Below, one piece after another: positions 21,401 through 35,200 of a stretch of 64,000 nucleotides of DNA. Every line of letters begins with the position of its first letter. The stretch's first letter is position 1. This DNA comes from Eucommia ulmoides. Its lineage: Eukaryota > Streptophyta > Magnoliopsida > Garryales > Eucommiaceae. The position numbers and the translations under genes are program-made. Under the pieces are notes generated by a model. It did not search any database. It was given only the letters and a program-made list of their open reading frames with translations, and was not told the origin of the DNA. The stretch lies in contig JAENRU010000483.1 of the NCBI GenBank assembly GCA_016647705.1, positions 930,001 to 994,000 of the forward strand, read 5' to 3'.

Positions 21401-22578
21401 CTAAATTAGGAAGAATATTTTCCTAATATATAGGATAATAAAATAAAATAAAATAAAAATAAAAAAATGGAAACTACCAAATTGGTCAACATGATCTAAA
21501 TAATAAACAATGCTTTGATAGAAATATTAAATATTTCGACATTTTTCCTCTACTTGGGGCCAAGATGTTTCGGAATCCTACATTGAAAAGAATAGAAATA
21601 GAAGAATGGTTGTTGTCAGGAACAAAGGCAAAGATAGAAAGGTGAGTGTTGGGCCACAATGCGGCTACAACTAGAATGTTGACCAACCAACTACGACAAT
21701 TGAAACTTCGAGCAACCAACGACAACTGGAATCACTATAAGAATTTTCACTTTCAGTGAGGAAACATTTTGTCATAAAAATAGTGGATTCGTCACTAAAT
21801 CTTTTTAGTGAAGAAATTAGTTCCTCACCACGTTCCTTGCATGCAATAGCCTCATTGAAAAAAAAAATAAAAAAATACATTGATGATGAGTTTGGTAACT
21901 CATTAAAAATATTTATTTGGCAATAAATTATGTTGTCACTATCCCCACCAAAACAAATACTTGTTCACCAAATCACCTTTTACTCTTAATTTTATTTGAA
22001 TAATTTTCTTGCTAATAATTCATATTTTACGACAAACTGAATTTCTCGTAAAAAGTAAAAGTAAAATTTTAGCCACAAAATGCTATTCTTCAAAAATGTC
22101 AAACAAAACAATAGTAAGAAAATATCATTCGTCACTAAAAAATTAGATATATAAAAAAGATTTAACGAGGGATCGTATCCCTCACTAAAACTAGGATTGC
22201 CTTCTTAAAAGTGTACATTTGTCACAAATAAAAGTTGAGACAAATATTTAGCACAACACTTATCACATCCCAAATTCAAAGAAAAATAAAAATTCATAAC
22301 GATAACATGCATTTTAAGCATATATAAATAAAACTTTTATAACCAATAAAATTTGTCTTAATTAAATCTTGTATCAATTATCTTCCCTTCAATAAAAATC
22401 TAGTACTAGAGAACAAATCAATAAAAGTGAGACAATTTTACGTTTTTTAGTCCACATTTTTTTTTTCTGTTAAGTTTTCTTTTTATTTTCTATTCCATTT
22501 AGAGGGAAAAGGTGACTGAAAAAAAAAAAAAAAAAAAAAAAAAAACATAATTAAATAGTACAAAAAAAAATTTGAGCC

Positions 22579-22611
<33 letters not shown>

Positions 22612-23207
22612 GGACGAAAAAATAGAAAAAGAAAAATAGATTAAAAACTAGAAAAAAAAAAAAAAAAAAAAAAGGACGGGAAACTGAAAAATCGCATCAT
22701 ACCTGCACAAGAATACAAAAATAGGACATAAATAAAGATGAGAAAAAAACATATTGGTTATCCAAAATTAGAATTGGGCGTTCAAAATGGACAAATAGGA
22801 TTTAAATAGCAGGGTACTCGATCGCCCCATCATTAAGACTTGTAGAAAAAAATGAAAGTAAATTTGGATAAACGATTTGGACTTATGCAAAAAAAATAGA
22901 AGTTTAGAATTAAAAACGATTGAGTGACCAAAATGGTCAAATGAGGTCAGATTTGCGTGAAACTAAAGGTTTAGTGTCACCTTAATTATTAAGACTTGTA
23001 GAAAGAAATAAAAATAAAGTTAGGATTTACTAAAAAAAATAGTATAATTTAAACATTTAATGAAGTTAAAAATGGGTTGTGTCCAAAATGGAAAAATGGT
23101 GTCCCATTTGTGTAAAACATGAGAGTTAGTGCTAACCAACCATTAAGACTTATAGAAAAATACAAAAGTGAATTAGGATTAGTTAAAAAATTGGTACTGG
23201 ATATTTA
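21401..23207. mobile_element. copia LTR remnant plus CACTA-type transposon end, copy 1
   Basis: About 21401-21536 resembles the end of a minus-strand copia LTR joined to a polypurine-like CCTCTACTTGGGGCC. At 21733 the sequence starts CACTATAAGAATTTTCAC, the terminus of plant CACTA elements, followed by subterminal TAGTGAGGAA/TTCCTCAC motifs. Long poly-A tracts lie at 22517-22670. A second copy of the whole arrangement lies at 31890-33325. I did not find the opposite CACTA end, and no transposase is visible. Confidence 0.55.
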
Positions 23208-24151
23208 GGGCCCGTTTGGTAAGCGTTTCGTGCCCACCTCATATAGTGGGATGAGAATGCGATAGGATGATATTATCTTAGAAATCAAGAACGAACCCAA
23301 AATCTTGAACGAAGAACATATCTTACACCAAATCAAGAAATTGAACCCAAAATAAAAAACAACAAAATAATCTAACCCAATTCGAAGAAATCACCAAGAA
23401 ATTGAACCCAAAATCGAATCCTAATTCGAACCAAAACGACTAAATCGAACCCTAAATCGAAACCAAACTGACCAAATTGAACCCTAATTCGAACCAAAAT
23501 GATGAAATTGAACCCTAATTCAAAATCAAATTGACGAAATCGAACCCTAATTCGAACCTAAATAATGAAATTGAACCTTAAACTAACTTACTGGTTTGTT
23601 CTGCGCATACGACGGCGACGACAAAGACGAACGACGACGAGCAAACGACGATTACGAGTGAAGACGATAATGATGACAAGCGAACGACGATGACGATAAC
23701 GATGGAGAAGGAGGACGGCGAAGACGATGACGAAGGCGATGGAGGATGGAGAAGAAGCAGACGAAGGCGATAGATGATGGAACGACGCAGACGAAGACGA
23801 CGAGGGAGGATGGAGAAGAACCAGAGGAACACATTGAAGAAGAAGAAGTAGAAAAATGAAGAAAAAAAGAGAAATAAAAAAGAGGCTTACAAAAATCGAA
23901 ACCCTAACCTCATTAACAATTTCAATAATACCCGGTTGCATCTATTTTTTGGGATGGGAATAGGTGGAAACAATTTTTATTTATTTATTTTTTTGTTTCT
24001 CACTTTTTAAGAAAAAGTAAGAATGATTCTTAGTTTTGGGATGAGAATAGAAATGGAAACAAATTTACCAAACGCTATGCCCAAACAGAAATCCCAAAAA
24101 TCTAGGAATGGGATGGGAATTTTGGAATGAGAATGGTTACCAAATGGAGCC
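23208..24151. mobile_element. PIF/Harbinger-type non-autonomous element
   Basis: Terminal inverted repeats GGGCCCGTTTGGTAAGC and, at the other end reversed, GGCTCCATTTGGTAACC, flanked by exact TTA duplications (23205-23207 and 24152-24154). Both features fit PIF/Harbinger. The interior (23590-23850) is a GAC/GAT-rich low-complexity tract whose reverse strand gives Ser/Val-rich open frames; I do not regard these as genes. Confidence 0.75.
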
Positions 24152-24470
24152 TTAGCTTTTTCTATTTTGCACTCCCCAAAAATTGAAAACCTAGAATAGA
24201 AAAGGAAAAAGAAAATTTATTTCTATTTTGTTCCTAGATTTTTAGAGCAAGTTTTGGTAGAAACATATAAAAACATAGAACATCGAGATTATGATGATAT
24301 GGTCTACTCAATTCTATTTAAGAACGTTCCAAACATATTCAAAATCATGAAGGCATATATTTCGCCTTAATGGTTTGAGATATCCTAAAAAATCCAACTT
24401 GCAATTCTTACGAACTTAATATCCATTGTTAAAGTAAAAAGAGACTACAACAAGAATGAGAAAACTTAAT
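24152..24470. other. Remainder of the CACTA-associated repeat, no gene
   Basis: Sequence continuing the flank of the PIF element. No coding sequence or second transposon end recognised. Confidence 0.4.
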
Positions 24471-27470
24471 TGTGTTAGACTATTTCTCTATTTACAATTA
24501 TAATGTAAATTAGGAAATAATACATGAAACCCTAAATAATACAGGAAATAAATAAATAATATTTAACACTCTCTTTCAAGCTGGAGTATATATATTGTAT
24601 GTCCCTAACTTGTTACAAATGTACTTTATCCTTGATTCCCCTAACAGTTTAATAAATAATTCAGCTAACTAATAAACTAAAGTTACATCTTTAGTCTCAA
24701 TCATCTTCTGCAACATTTTTTTCTCGAATGAAGTGACAATCAACTTCAATGTATTTTATTTTCTCATAGAAGACTAGGTTCAATGCAATGTGAAGTACTA
24801 CTTGATTATCACATACCAAATTCATTAGTGAAGTGTTAAAATCCAAGTTCTACCAGCAAACGTTTCAACCAAGTTAACTCACAACTGGTATGGGCCACTG
24901 CCTTGTATTCCAATTCTTCACTTGATCGAGCCACTACCGTCTACTTTTTATTCTTCCAAGAGATAAGATTACTTCCAACAAATTCATAATATCATGTAGT
25001 AGACTTCCTATCCAAGGGTGATATGTTCCAGTCTGCATCTGTATACCCCTTTATTTGAGTATGACCAAAGTTCTAATATCGCAAACTATAACTAGGAACA
25101 CCTTTCAGATATTGGAGAATATAAATCAGTGCATTTGAGTGACAAGTCATGGAATGATCCAAGAACTAATTAATAACACTAACAGCAAAGGAGATATTTG
25201 GTTTAGTAACTGTCAAGTAGTTCGACTTCTCAACTAACCGTCTGTATTGCGTTGAATCTTTCAGTGGTACACCTTGATCTGCCAATAGTTTGGTGTTTAG
25301 ATCCATAGACGAGTCAATTGATTTAGATCATAGAATTCATGTTTAGCTCAACAAATCAAGGATATATTTCCTATGAGATTGGTAAATGTATTAACTCGAT
25401 CGAGTAATTTCAATCCTGAAGAAATACTTCAAGTGACCCAAAACTTTGTATTGAAACTTACTATGAAAAAATATTTTGAGTTGCTAAGCATCACAGTGGC
25501 CGTTCCCGATAATCACAATGTCATCTATATACGAAATCAATAATATACTTCTGACTTTACTGTGCTTGCAGAACACAGAATGATCGACTTCACAATACGA
25601 AAACCAAACTCAGTGACTATTTCACTGAATCTGGAAAATGACATACCAAACCATATTTCCATTGAGCAAGAAACTCTAACTGTTCGTTTGGTTGGACAGA
25701 ATGGAAGAAGTAATAGAATGAGAGAATGAATGTAATAGAATTGTTAGTAGAATTACTATTCCATTCACTTATTTGGTTGGTATAAAATGAGAGAATAAAT
25801 GGAATAGTGAAATATAATAAAATTTCCATTATGCCCTTATTTTATTATATTTTACTATTCCATTCATTCTCTCATTTTATTATATTTCACTAATTTACTA
25901 TTCACATTTTTCTGTTATCAATTTTTCTATGCTCTAATTTTCTGTTTTTGTTTTCAATTTTTAGTTTTTGTTCTCAATTTTATGTTCTCTAATTTCTATT
26001 TTTGTTCTCAATTTTTTATCTCTATTCTCTAATTTTTGGATTGAGTTAGATTAGCAATAAACTTTTTTGTAATTTTAGTTTTGATTTCATTGAGCTGGAC
26101 TTGATTCTAACTCATTTCAAATAGAATCTCATTCTCCTGGTTCTCATTCCAATAGAATCACAAAATATGATTCCATTGGAGAATCAAACAACGGAATAAG
26201 AATCAAGGGTGAAATGAAATCCAACCAAACATATCGTGAAGGTTGTTCCATATATACTTCCTTAGTTAGATCGCCATTTAAAAAAACATTCTTGATGTCA
26301 AGCTAATTTAACGACCAATAAAAGGTGACAACCAAAGAGATGAACAAGCTTACAAAAGCCAGTTTGGCGACGAGAAAAAAGGTCTCAGAGTAATCAAAAC
26401 CGTAGACCTAAGTATATAATCTTTGGAAACTAAGCGAGACTTGAGTCGATCAATAGTGTCATCAGGATTATTTGACTGTATGCACCCATTAACATCCAAC
26501 TATTGTTTCAGGCGGAAGCAAGAAAAGATCCCAAGTGCTATTATGATGTAAGACTAGCATTTTCTCTTCTATTGTGGTCGTCTAACCAGGGTGAGAAAGA
26601 GCTTTTGAGAAAGACTTAGGAATAAAAGACAGATGACAAATAAGTAACAAAAGATGAGTATAAATGAGATAAATGTGCATACGAGACAAAATTAGAAATA
26701 AAATGGTCAATACATGTGCGCTTACCCTTCTGGATAGTAATGAGCATGTTCAAATCAGACATGGATGGATGAAGTGATAAAGAATCTAATGCCACATAGA
26801 TGATGGGCTTAACAATGGAAGCTACCTTCTAACAATGATAGTATACTTGCTAAAGAAGTGAAGAATGGCTAGGTGAGACAGGTTTTGGAGCAGAGGGAGA
26901 TGGTGTAGGGTTTTGGAGGCTTTGCAAAGTGAGTGCCATATCAAGATCATCCTGAGAGGATGCAGTAGAAAATTAAGAGGTGAACATAATGAAGGTAACA
27001 TCTACACACATAAATGAGTGACGTATCAATGGACTATAATGACGATAACCCTTTTATGCACGAGAATAACTAAGGAAGACACATTTTAAAGCACAAGGAT
27101 CTAACTTATCTCTATCGAGACTTAACTAATGAACAAAACAAATGCACCCAAATATGCGATGAGGTAAACCAAACAAAGAAGAGTAAGAAAAAAGTAACCT
27201 TTCCATTTAGGGTAGAAGACAACATTCATTGATCAAAGAGCAAGTTGTAGGAACCGCATCAACCTGTAAGTGTTTTGGGAAGATTCATCTAAAAAAGAAC
27301 AGTACGGGCCACTTCAAAGAGATGTTTATTCTTTCACTCAACGACTCTATTTTGTTGTGATATGTGAGGACAAGAAGATTTATGCAAACTACTAGAGTGT
27401 GACATAAAAGAAGCAAATGGTTGAAAAAAATATTCTCAAGTATTATCACTTCTAAGTATATGCATTAGTA
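24471..27470 (-). pseudogene. Degenerate minus-strand copia element (LTR, RNase H, RT, integrase)
   Basis: An LTR piece ends at 24570 (TAATATTTAACA), followed by the polypurine side CTCTCTTTCAAGCTGGAG. Reading the minus strand with frameshifts gives RNase H (ADWN...DRKSTTGY...ARSSEELEY), RT (LDVKN-like, FLNGDL-like) and an integrase end resembling HISQQNRVVERKNKH near 27330-27400. There are many stops and frame changes throughout. It is truncated before the integrase catalytic core and then abuts a gypsy fragment. Confidence 0.7.
25686..26230. mobile_element. Small inverted-repeat transposon in the copia pseudogene
   Basis: Interrupts the copia RT region. The ends are the inverted repeat GTTTGGTTGGA / TCCAACCAAAC, and the interior is AT-rich with repeated TCAATTTT and CTCATTTTATTATATT tracts. 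I could not settle a target duplication, so the family (hAT or Harbinger MITE) is open. Confidence 0.5.
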
Positions 27471-27569
27471 CAATAATTTGGTTTTAATTTTAGTTCGGTG
27501 CTAATTTCACATTACGTGATTTAGGTGGATAGGGCATCACTTGATGGAGTAATAAGTCTCCCAGCTTAA

Positions 27570-29370
27570 ATTATCTCAAATGAACTGCCTGACTAAATGT
27601 CTTTGCTGCTCTAGATTTGTACAGAGTTATCCTAAGTTCAGATTTTTTTCCTTTTTTTCTTCAACCTATTCCAATTCTTACCTTAACGCTGACTCATTAT
27701 CTGCAAGGTTGACTTTATTGATGTGCCTTCTATGTAGACCAATCTCCATTAGGACCACTGCCTCGGTTCCATAATTTAATGAGTACGGTGTTTCTTCAAT
27801 TGGAGTTCTTGGTGACATGTCATACGACCAAATGATCCATGAGAGTTTTTCCATCCACTTTGTTTTAGCATTATTAAGTCTCTTCTTTAGTATCCTCTTA
27901 ATTGATATGTTCATCACCTCTGCTTGGTCATTGGCTTGTGGATAGGCTAGGCTAGGCTTGATGTCCAATATTGAACTTTCAATTAGTTGCATATCTTTTC
28001 TATATTTCCTCCAATAAAAGAAGTTTCTTTCTCTAATATTATGGCTGCTGGTATTCTGAAACAATAGATAATGCTCTTCCAAAGAAAGTTCTTCACCTCA
28101 TGTCTCCAACTGTAACAAATCCATCATGTTCTACCTATTTGGTAAAATAATCGATAACATTCATTCCCCATTGGGTGAATGGCCACGGGTTGAGTATAGG
28201 AGTCTGATTTTGAGCTAGTGCTTTAATGTCATGGGAAAACCTTCAGCATTTTTCATATCTCCGAATGTACTCCACCGTATCTGTCCATATTGATGGCCAG
28301 TAATAGTTAACGGTGAGGGCTTTATGTGATAAAGTACGCCTTCCTTGATGATTTCTACACACCCTCGTGGATTTCCTGTAGCACATATGTTACTTCTTGC
28401 AGACCCAAACAAAGTAATAATGGTTGAGTAAAAGATCGTCTGCACAATTTGTCATCAAGGATGAGGTACTTGGATACTTTGCAAAGAATCTTCCTGGCCG
28501 AATCTTTGTCATCAGGTAGAAGACCTTCTTTCAAGTACTCCATTAGGGGTGTTCTCCATCCCTCTGACTCACCAAGTTGACCTATGCTATCATATATATT
28601 CGTCAATGACACAATGGATGGTTGCTCTTGGAATTCAACCATCTCATATCTTTGGTATGATCCCATTGATAATGCTACCACGGATAATACGTTAACTTTC
28701 TCATTTTCTATTCTTGGTATCGGTTCTAAGTGGGAACTTCTGACCATGGGCATCAATCATTTTACTTTCTGCACATAGAGACACAATCACTCCTCGTTAA
28801 TTGTGAAGGACCCACTTACCCGATTTACTACTACTTGCGAATTTGATCTGATTACAACACTCTGGGATGATAAACTCTTTTCCAAGTTTAGCCTTATGAT
28901 TACTGCTTCGTATTTAGCCTCAATATTTGATGTCTTGAATCCGAACTGAACTGGGCATCCAATTCAGTCCTCTAGTTAGGTCTTCAACACTATATTTGCT
29001 TCGCATCCCTTGAAGTTCGATGCTCCGCCTACCCAAACTTTCCAAAGGTCATGAGTGTTGGTCATTTTTTTTGTAAGCAGGTCATGAGTTTATTCTGAAC
29101 ATTTTATATCTTCAACTACTATACCATTTCCACCGGTGAGCTTGGCGATAAATTCCGCAACTGCTTGTCCTTTTATTGCAATTAGAGTTTGTACTCAATG
29201 AAGAATTCACCAATCTCCACTTCTCATTTTATCAGTCATCCTAAAGTTTTAGGTCAGTGCATAACTGCTCACAGCGGATACGAAGTCATCACGTTGATCA
29301 CATGTGCCTAAAAGTGGGATCGCAATTTCCAAGCTGAGGTAATAAGGGCCAAAGGTAATTTTTCTAACCT
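27570..29370 (-). pseudogene. Degenerate Ty3/gypsy pol fragment (Tat-like)
   Basis: Minus strand from right to left. RNase H sequence (IKGQAVAEFIAKLTG near 29140-29190; EAKYEAVIIRLNLEKSL near 28880). Then the linker typical of Tat-type gypsy elements, in 28355-28756 (WRTPLMEYLKEGLLPDD, ILDDKLCRRSF, YVLQEIHEG). Then an integrase segment in 27678-28082 (SLAYPQANDQAEVMN, RTPIEETPYSLNYGTEAV). Stops and frameshifts separate the pieces, and LTRs are not visible. It sits directly beside unit fragment E. Confidence 0.75.
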
Positions 29371-29382
29371 TGGATATGATAT

Positions 29383-29705
29383 TCCTAAATTCAACTGAAA
29401 AATCAACCCCTTGGATTGGATGTACTTACCAACAAAACTGTGGGTGTATTGCCAACATACATCTTTTTTGTGTATTGACATCTCAATATCATGATCTTCA
29501 CTAAGACTTGAATTTGACCATGGACCAAAACACAACAAAACCTCAAGGCCTTTGAGACAAATAAGAATTGTGTCTAGCTATGGTATTTTACATAGATTGT
29601 GTTTATATAGTAATGTAATGCATTTGGGAGTATGAATATCTCAATAAAGATGTTTTGGTGAAAAAATGGTGCTAAAATTATCAATATATATAGTCGATAT
29701 TATAT
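29383..29705. repeat. Unit fragment E ('block 2')
   Basis: Matches 61675-62009 of unit C (GAAAAATCAACCCCTTGGA through GGTGCTAAAATTATCAATAT). It is the only surviving piece of another unit copy and lacks the LFS-like gene. Confidence 0.6.
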
Positions 29706-31889
29706 AACTCTCAATTTTTTTTTTACGATGATAGTCAAGAAAAGGAAGATTTGTTTGATAAGAGTATAAAGAATTTGAAATATGATTCTACCATTTTATT
29801 AGATGTTTCAATATTAATATAAGGAAAATTATTATTTGGTTCTTATAAGATATAGTATTAAAAAAAATGATCCTCTAACTACTTTATTCAAGTTTTTGAT
29901 CCCCATAGCATTCTTATAATTTAGTCATTGATCAATGCCCCTTAGTTATATTGTATTTATAGGCCATGTCACTATGCACGTAAGAACACCATCAGTCCAT
30001 TTGAAAATATGACAATTCCCATTTTTAAATCTACCAAATCACCAAAATCATCGCACACGATTCACGATTGAAAGAAATTCAAAAACAAATACACAAAATT
30101 AATTTACAAAAAATTCTCTTTCTGACAATATAAATATCGATTTTTGGGTAAGTTTTTGTTGGTTTGTGAATGTTCACGTTTTGTAAAAAATAGAGATTTG
30201 AGGGCAAATTTGTTTGAACAAATTCATGATGTATAGAAATTCAAATAAAATTCGGATCTAGAATTTGCCAGATCTAAAAAATAGAAAGAGAGAAACTAAA
30301 TTTGAGAACATTCAAACCATTTCCCAATCTAATTTTTTTTAGATCTGAAAATAGAAAAATAAATTTCATGAATATTCATATATCTTGAATCTGAACACAA
30401 AAATAATCAACAAAACTTCGGATACACACGTTCACTACCTGAACATTCACATAAATATATTCATATGAATATTTAGAGACCCAAAACAAAATCAAAAAAA
30501 AAATCACACGTAAATAATGATGAACAACAAATTTCACTTAAATCAACAAAAAAATCACATAACCATTCACAAATCTGAATGTGATATAAAAATAATCAAC
30601 AAAAAATTCATATCAACATTTACGACGATCTAAATATTCACATGAAAAAATAATCAACTCACAAATTCAATATGAAACATTCATATGAATGTTGACGGGC
30701 GAGGAACTGATCTAGAAATTTCCAAGTTTGAAAAATCTAGATCTGGAAATTTCCAGATCTGAGAGAGAGAGAGAGATGGACAAACGGTGGACGACTGGCT
30801 GACGAGCGGTGGACAGATCAGGGGACGAACATATCTGGACGAATGACGGTGGATGAACAAATCTTGACCACTAGAGTAACATAACGGAATTGAATCATAA
30901 ATCGTCATTTTTCTCTAATTATTTTCTGCACGAAGAGCAGCAAGGGGTATAGATCGACGGTCCCTTCCAACAGGCTCTTGTCCAGATCCAGCTCGTCGCT
31001 AGCCATTTTTGCTTCCAACCACGTCTAACTCCACCACCGCTGCTTTCGTCTAGATCCGATGCCGCCACCGCCACTTTCGTCTAGATCCGTCGCAACCACT
31101 ACCGTCGTCGCCCATCGATCGGCCAAATCTGAGGAGAGAGAAAAAGAGATAGGGAGAGAATAACCAACATCATCAGCGTCGTTGTCATCATCATCATCGG
31201 AGAGGAAGACAAAGAAGGAGACGAAGAAGACAAACGGCAACAGGCGATGAGGCGACAACATATCAGTCTTGTGGCAGTTGTGAGAGAGAAGAGAGGGAGA
31301 AGGCAATGAGGAAGGAAATGAAAATAATTAAGATGCTAAGGTTTAGGATTATATATTTATACAAGGGGTATAAATGTCCAATCGTTTCTTTTAAAAAAAA
31401 AAATGTTTTCTCTAATAATGTTTTAAAAAAAGTTTAAAAAATAATCTTTTTTTTTTTTTTAAAAAAAAAATGTTATTTGAGAAGAGGGAAAATTAAATAT
31501 GGTCTAAAAAAAAAAAAAAAAAAAATCCTTAAAATAATAATAAGAAAATATTAAATGTATATCAGTGAGATCATTTAAATTAAATTTCTATATATATATA
31601 TATATATTGAATCACAAAAAGTGCATTTACTTTAAATATATAATATTTTTAAAATTTTAATATTTTTTAAAAGTAAATATATTAAAATATCTACAATTTT
31701 TATTACATAAATCTATTTCAATTAAAAAGTATGTGATGAATACAGTATAACATTAAATGCTATTTTATTTGTTTGTTTTTAGCTGATAGTTATACTTAAG
31801 TCTACGTAATTAGTAAAGGTAACAACACTGTAAGTTCAGTTAGCTAAATAAATAGTGACTTGAACCTTCCTTTATATAATAATATAAGG
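29706..31889. other. Gene-less region
   Basis: AT-rich DNA with a GA tract near 30760 and a GC-richer CT/GA stretch (30900-31310). The stretch gives a minus-strand open frame (31025-31306) with a run of Asp and low complexity; it is not recognised. A/T homopolymers lie at 31388-31530 and a TA repeat near 31590. I cannot assign a function. Confidence 0.4.
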
Positions 31890-33325
31890 ATATAAACATA
31901 ACGGTCAATTACATTTAAAAGAATATTATCCTAACAAATAGGACAATAAAAAGAAAAATAGAAGCTACTAGAATGGTCAACATGATCTAAATAATAAACA
32001 ACGCATTAATAAAAATATTTAATATTTCAACACTCCTCAAACTAGGGTAAAGATGTTTCGAAGTCATACCTAGAAAAGAGTAAAAACAGAATAATAGTTA
32101 TTGTCAAGAACAAAGGCAGAGGTAGGAAGAAGGTGAGTGTCGGACGACAATACGACTACAACTAGATTACAACTAGAATCACTACAAGAATTTTCACTTT
32201 TAGTGAGGAAATATTTTGTCGCAAAAATAGTGGATTCGTCACTAAATCTTTTTAGTGAGGAAATTGATTCCTCTCCATGTTCCTTGCAATAGCCTCATTG
32301 GAAATAAAAACATTTGGTGACAAATTTCGTAATTCCTTGCTAAAAATATGTATTTGGTAAGAAATTATGTCGTCACTATTTCCACCAAAAGAAATACTTG
32401 GTCGCCAAAATCACCTTTTATTATGAATTTTTTAAATAATTTCTTTGCTAATAATTCATATTTATCAATCAACTAAATTTCTAGTAAAAAGTAAAGGTAG
32501 AGTTTTAGCAAGAAAATGTTATTTGTCACTAAAAGAATTAGATATATAAAAAAGAATTAATGAGGGATTGTATTCCTCATTAAAACTAGGATTGCGACCT
32601 TTGTAAACAATAATAACTTTCCTCCTTAAAAGTGTACATTTATCACCCCTAAATTTTGGAATAAATATTTAGCACAATACATGTTTATCACATCCAAAAT
32701 TCAAAGAAAAAAAAAACTAACGACGCATTCTAAGTATATGTAAATGAAATTTCCATAACGAATAAAATATTTCTTAATTCAATCTTGTATCAATTATCTT
32801 CCCTTCCATAAAAAATAGTCTTCACAATTTGAATCAACGAACCGTCAATCTACATTACAAACAAATGAGATAAATCGATAATTCATATCTTACTTTAATA
32901 ATCCACATATATAGTTTACTTGTTTGAATTTTCTCCACAGTACAGCAAAAATAGAGAGCAAATCCATGAAAGCATGAAAAAATTACTTTTTTAGTTCATT
33001 GTTTTCTGATTTTTTGGTTAAGTTTTTTATTTTCATTTTTAATTCGTTTTTTTTTTTTTTTTCTATTCTATTTCCAGGAAAAAAGGGATTGAAAACTGAA
33101 AAATCACATCATACGTGCTCAAAAATTAGACGCGGTTAGGAGTTATGCGAAAAAATTGAATTTTAGAATTAAAAATTGATTGGGTGTCCAAAATGGTCAA
33201 ATTCAGATAAGGGGGGGGGGGGGGGGGGGGGGAGGAGAATTTAAACTTTAAAAAAGTTAAAAATGGGTTAGGTGTCCAAAATGGCTAAACGACGTCCGAT
33301 TCGTGCAAAACATAAGAGTTAATGC
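31890..33325. mobile_element. copia LTR remnant plus CACTA-type end, copy 2
   Basis: Second copy of the arrangement at 21401. The shared phrase GGTCAACATGATCTAAATAA is followed by a CACTA terminus CACTACAAGAATTTTCAC at 32180. It is shorter than copy 1 and carries a 22-G run in place of a deleted segment. Confidence 0.55.
33211..33232 (+). repeat. G22 homopolymer
   Basis: Twenty-two consecutive G residues at a junction where copy 1 of the repeat has unrelated sequence. The length is likely uncertain in any assembly. Confidence 0.85.
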
Positions 33326-35200
33326 TACCCAGGAAAAGGATATAGGAAGAGGAGAAAATTATATTGTATTATATTTGTATATGCAGAATGAGGTTTATAA
33401 CCCTAATTATATAGCCACATGAGCAAACTAATTAGGAGGGATAACATCAGAATAAATGAGTTAATGAAACCCTACAATAACAATACCAAATATAAAAATA
33501 AACGCATAAATATTATATTTTACCACTTCCCCTCAAGTTGGGGCAAAAATGTTGATGAGTCCTGACTACCAATAGTTGACTGAAGAAAAGATTGTTGTGT
33601 GGACTTGGTGAACAGATCAACAGCCTATTCGAAAGATAGGACGAAAGTAAGTATGATGATTCCTAATCGGACTTTCTTGTGAATGAAGTGGATATCTACC
33701 TTAATGTGTTTCATTCCTTTATGGAGGATTGAGTTCGAGGATAATATTATGGAAAACTTGTTGTCACAGAGAAGCTTAGATGAGTTTTTCATGGGAAGTC
33801 CCAGTTCGGTCAGAAGAGAATGAAACCGAAGGAGTTCATACATCCTTGAGCCATGGCATACTACTCAACTTCAACAAAAGATCAGGAGACTACATATTAT
33901 TTCTTACTCTTCCACAAGATTAGGTGTCTTCCATGAAAGGTGCAAAGACTAGAGGTTGAACGTCTATTGCCCTTTGATCCTGTATAGTCGACATCTGTAA
34001 AGCAGGAAAGTCTCTCCTATGCCCATGTCATATAAAAGAGTCCACGACTAGGGCATGTTTTGATGTTCCGAAGGATATAGTATACTACATCTAGGTGTGG
34101 TATACGTGGGGAGTGCATAAATTGGCTTACAACATTGATATCATACAAAATATTGGCCATGTATTAGTCAGGTAGATGAGGCAATCCACAAGTCGATGTA
34201 CCAATGGATATGATAATAATTCTCCCAAGTTTGTTGTTAATTTAAGGTTTGGATCTATGGGAGTGGAAGCGTGTTTATATCCAAGCATCCCAGTATCCAA
34301 AAGAAAATCAAGGGCATATTTCCTTGTTGCAAAAAATTTGCCTGATATCCTTATTTACTTTCTTACTATTAGGTGCCTTATCTCCTGTGTAAACTAAGAT
34401 AATGATACACTATCCCTTGTGCTCGTGACGGATGAAGTCGGTATGATCTAAGTGACACTGGGTAAACCCCATAGGAAGGATGGCTTTGCTGAATTGGTTG
34501 AACCATGCACAAGAAGACTGCTTAGGTCTATAGATGGATTTTTGGAGCCAACACACTTTGCTCGAATACTCCTCCTGAGTCCGAAATTTCGGCGAAAGCT
34601 CCATATAGATAGTCTCAGTCAAGTCGCCATTAAGAAATACCTTATTGACATCTAACTGGTGTAGAGGCCAAGAATAGGAGGCAGGTAATGGAACAAAGAG
34701 GTGGACAATAGTCAACTTAGCAACCAGGACAAAGGTGGCACCAAAGTATTTTCTCGGGATTTGTGTGTAGCCCTTAGTAACAAGCCATGTTTTATTTCGA
34801 TCAATCGATCCTTTACCAAGATATTTGACATTGAAGACCCACTTACAACCAACCGGCCATTCATCAGGCAACAAGTTAACTAATTTCTATGTCTAACTCC
34901 GCTGTAAGGCATCTATCTTTGCTTACATAGCGGCTCCCAATTTGGATTCTGGAGGGCCTCATGTATGGGGTAAGACCATGCTTGGAAATTCGCTTCATTG
35001 AGTAATACAGTTGTGGCATGTTGGACCGTGACATTATTCGCACGAGTATTTGAGCAGGTGGGTAGCAGTGGAGTAGGAACGATCTAAGATTGGTCATCAT
35101 CTTCTTTTCTGGAGGCCATAGAAACATATGATATGAGATTATAGCAGTGAAACAATCAGAGAAATACAACAGAAGACTAACCGAGCTCCAGAAAAAAAAG
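33326..35200 (-). pseudogene. Truncated minus-strand copia element
   Basis: LTR-like sequence up to 33525 (ends TTTTACCA), then polypurine CCCCTCAAGTTGGGG. On the minus strand, the RNase H end lies at 33625-33843 (KLLCDNKFSIILSSN, KHIKVDIHFI). RT lies at 34410-34874 (CKWVFNVKYLGKGSID, LHQLDVNKVFLNGDL, CWLQKSIYRPKQS). RT upstream of about 35170 fades out, and no second LTR was identified. Confidence 0.7.

Noticed and set aside
23578-23941. Overlapping minus-strand open frames rich in Ser, Val, Leu and Arg
   Set aside because: They are translations of a GAC/GAT low-complexity tract inside a PIF-type element; three frames are open at once and none has a domain.
31025-31306. Minus-strand frame with a hydrophobic start and an Asp run
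   Set aside because: Composition-driven, no promoter or homologue seen; signal-peptide likeness alone is not enough.
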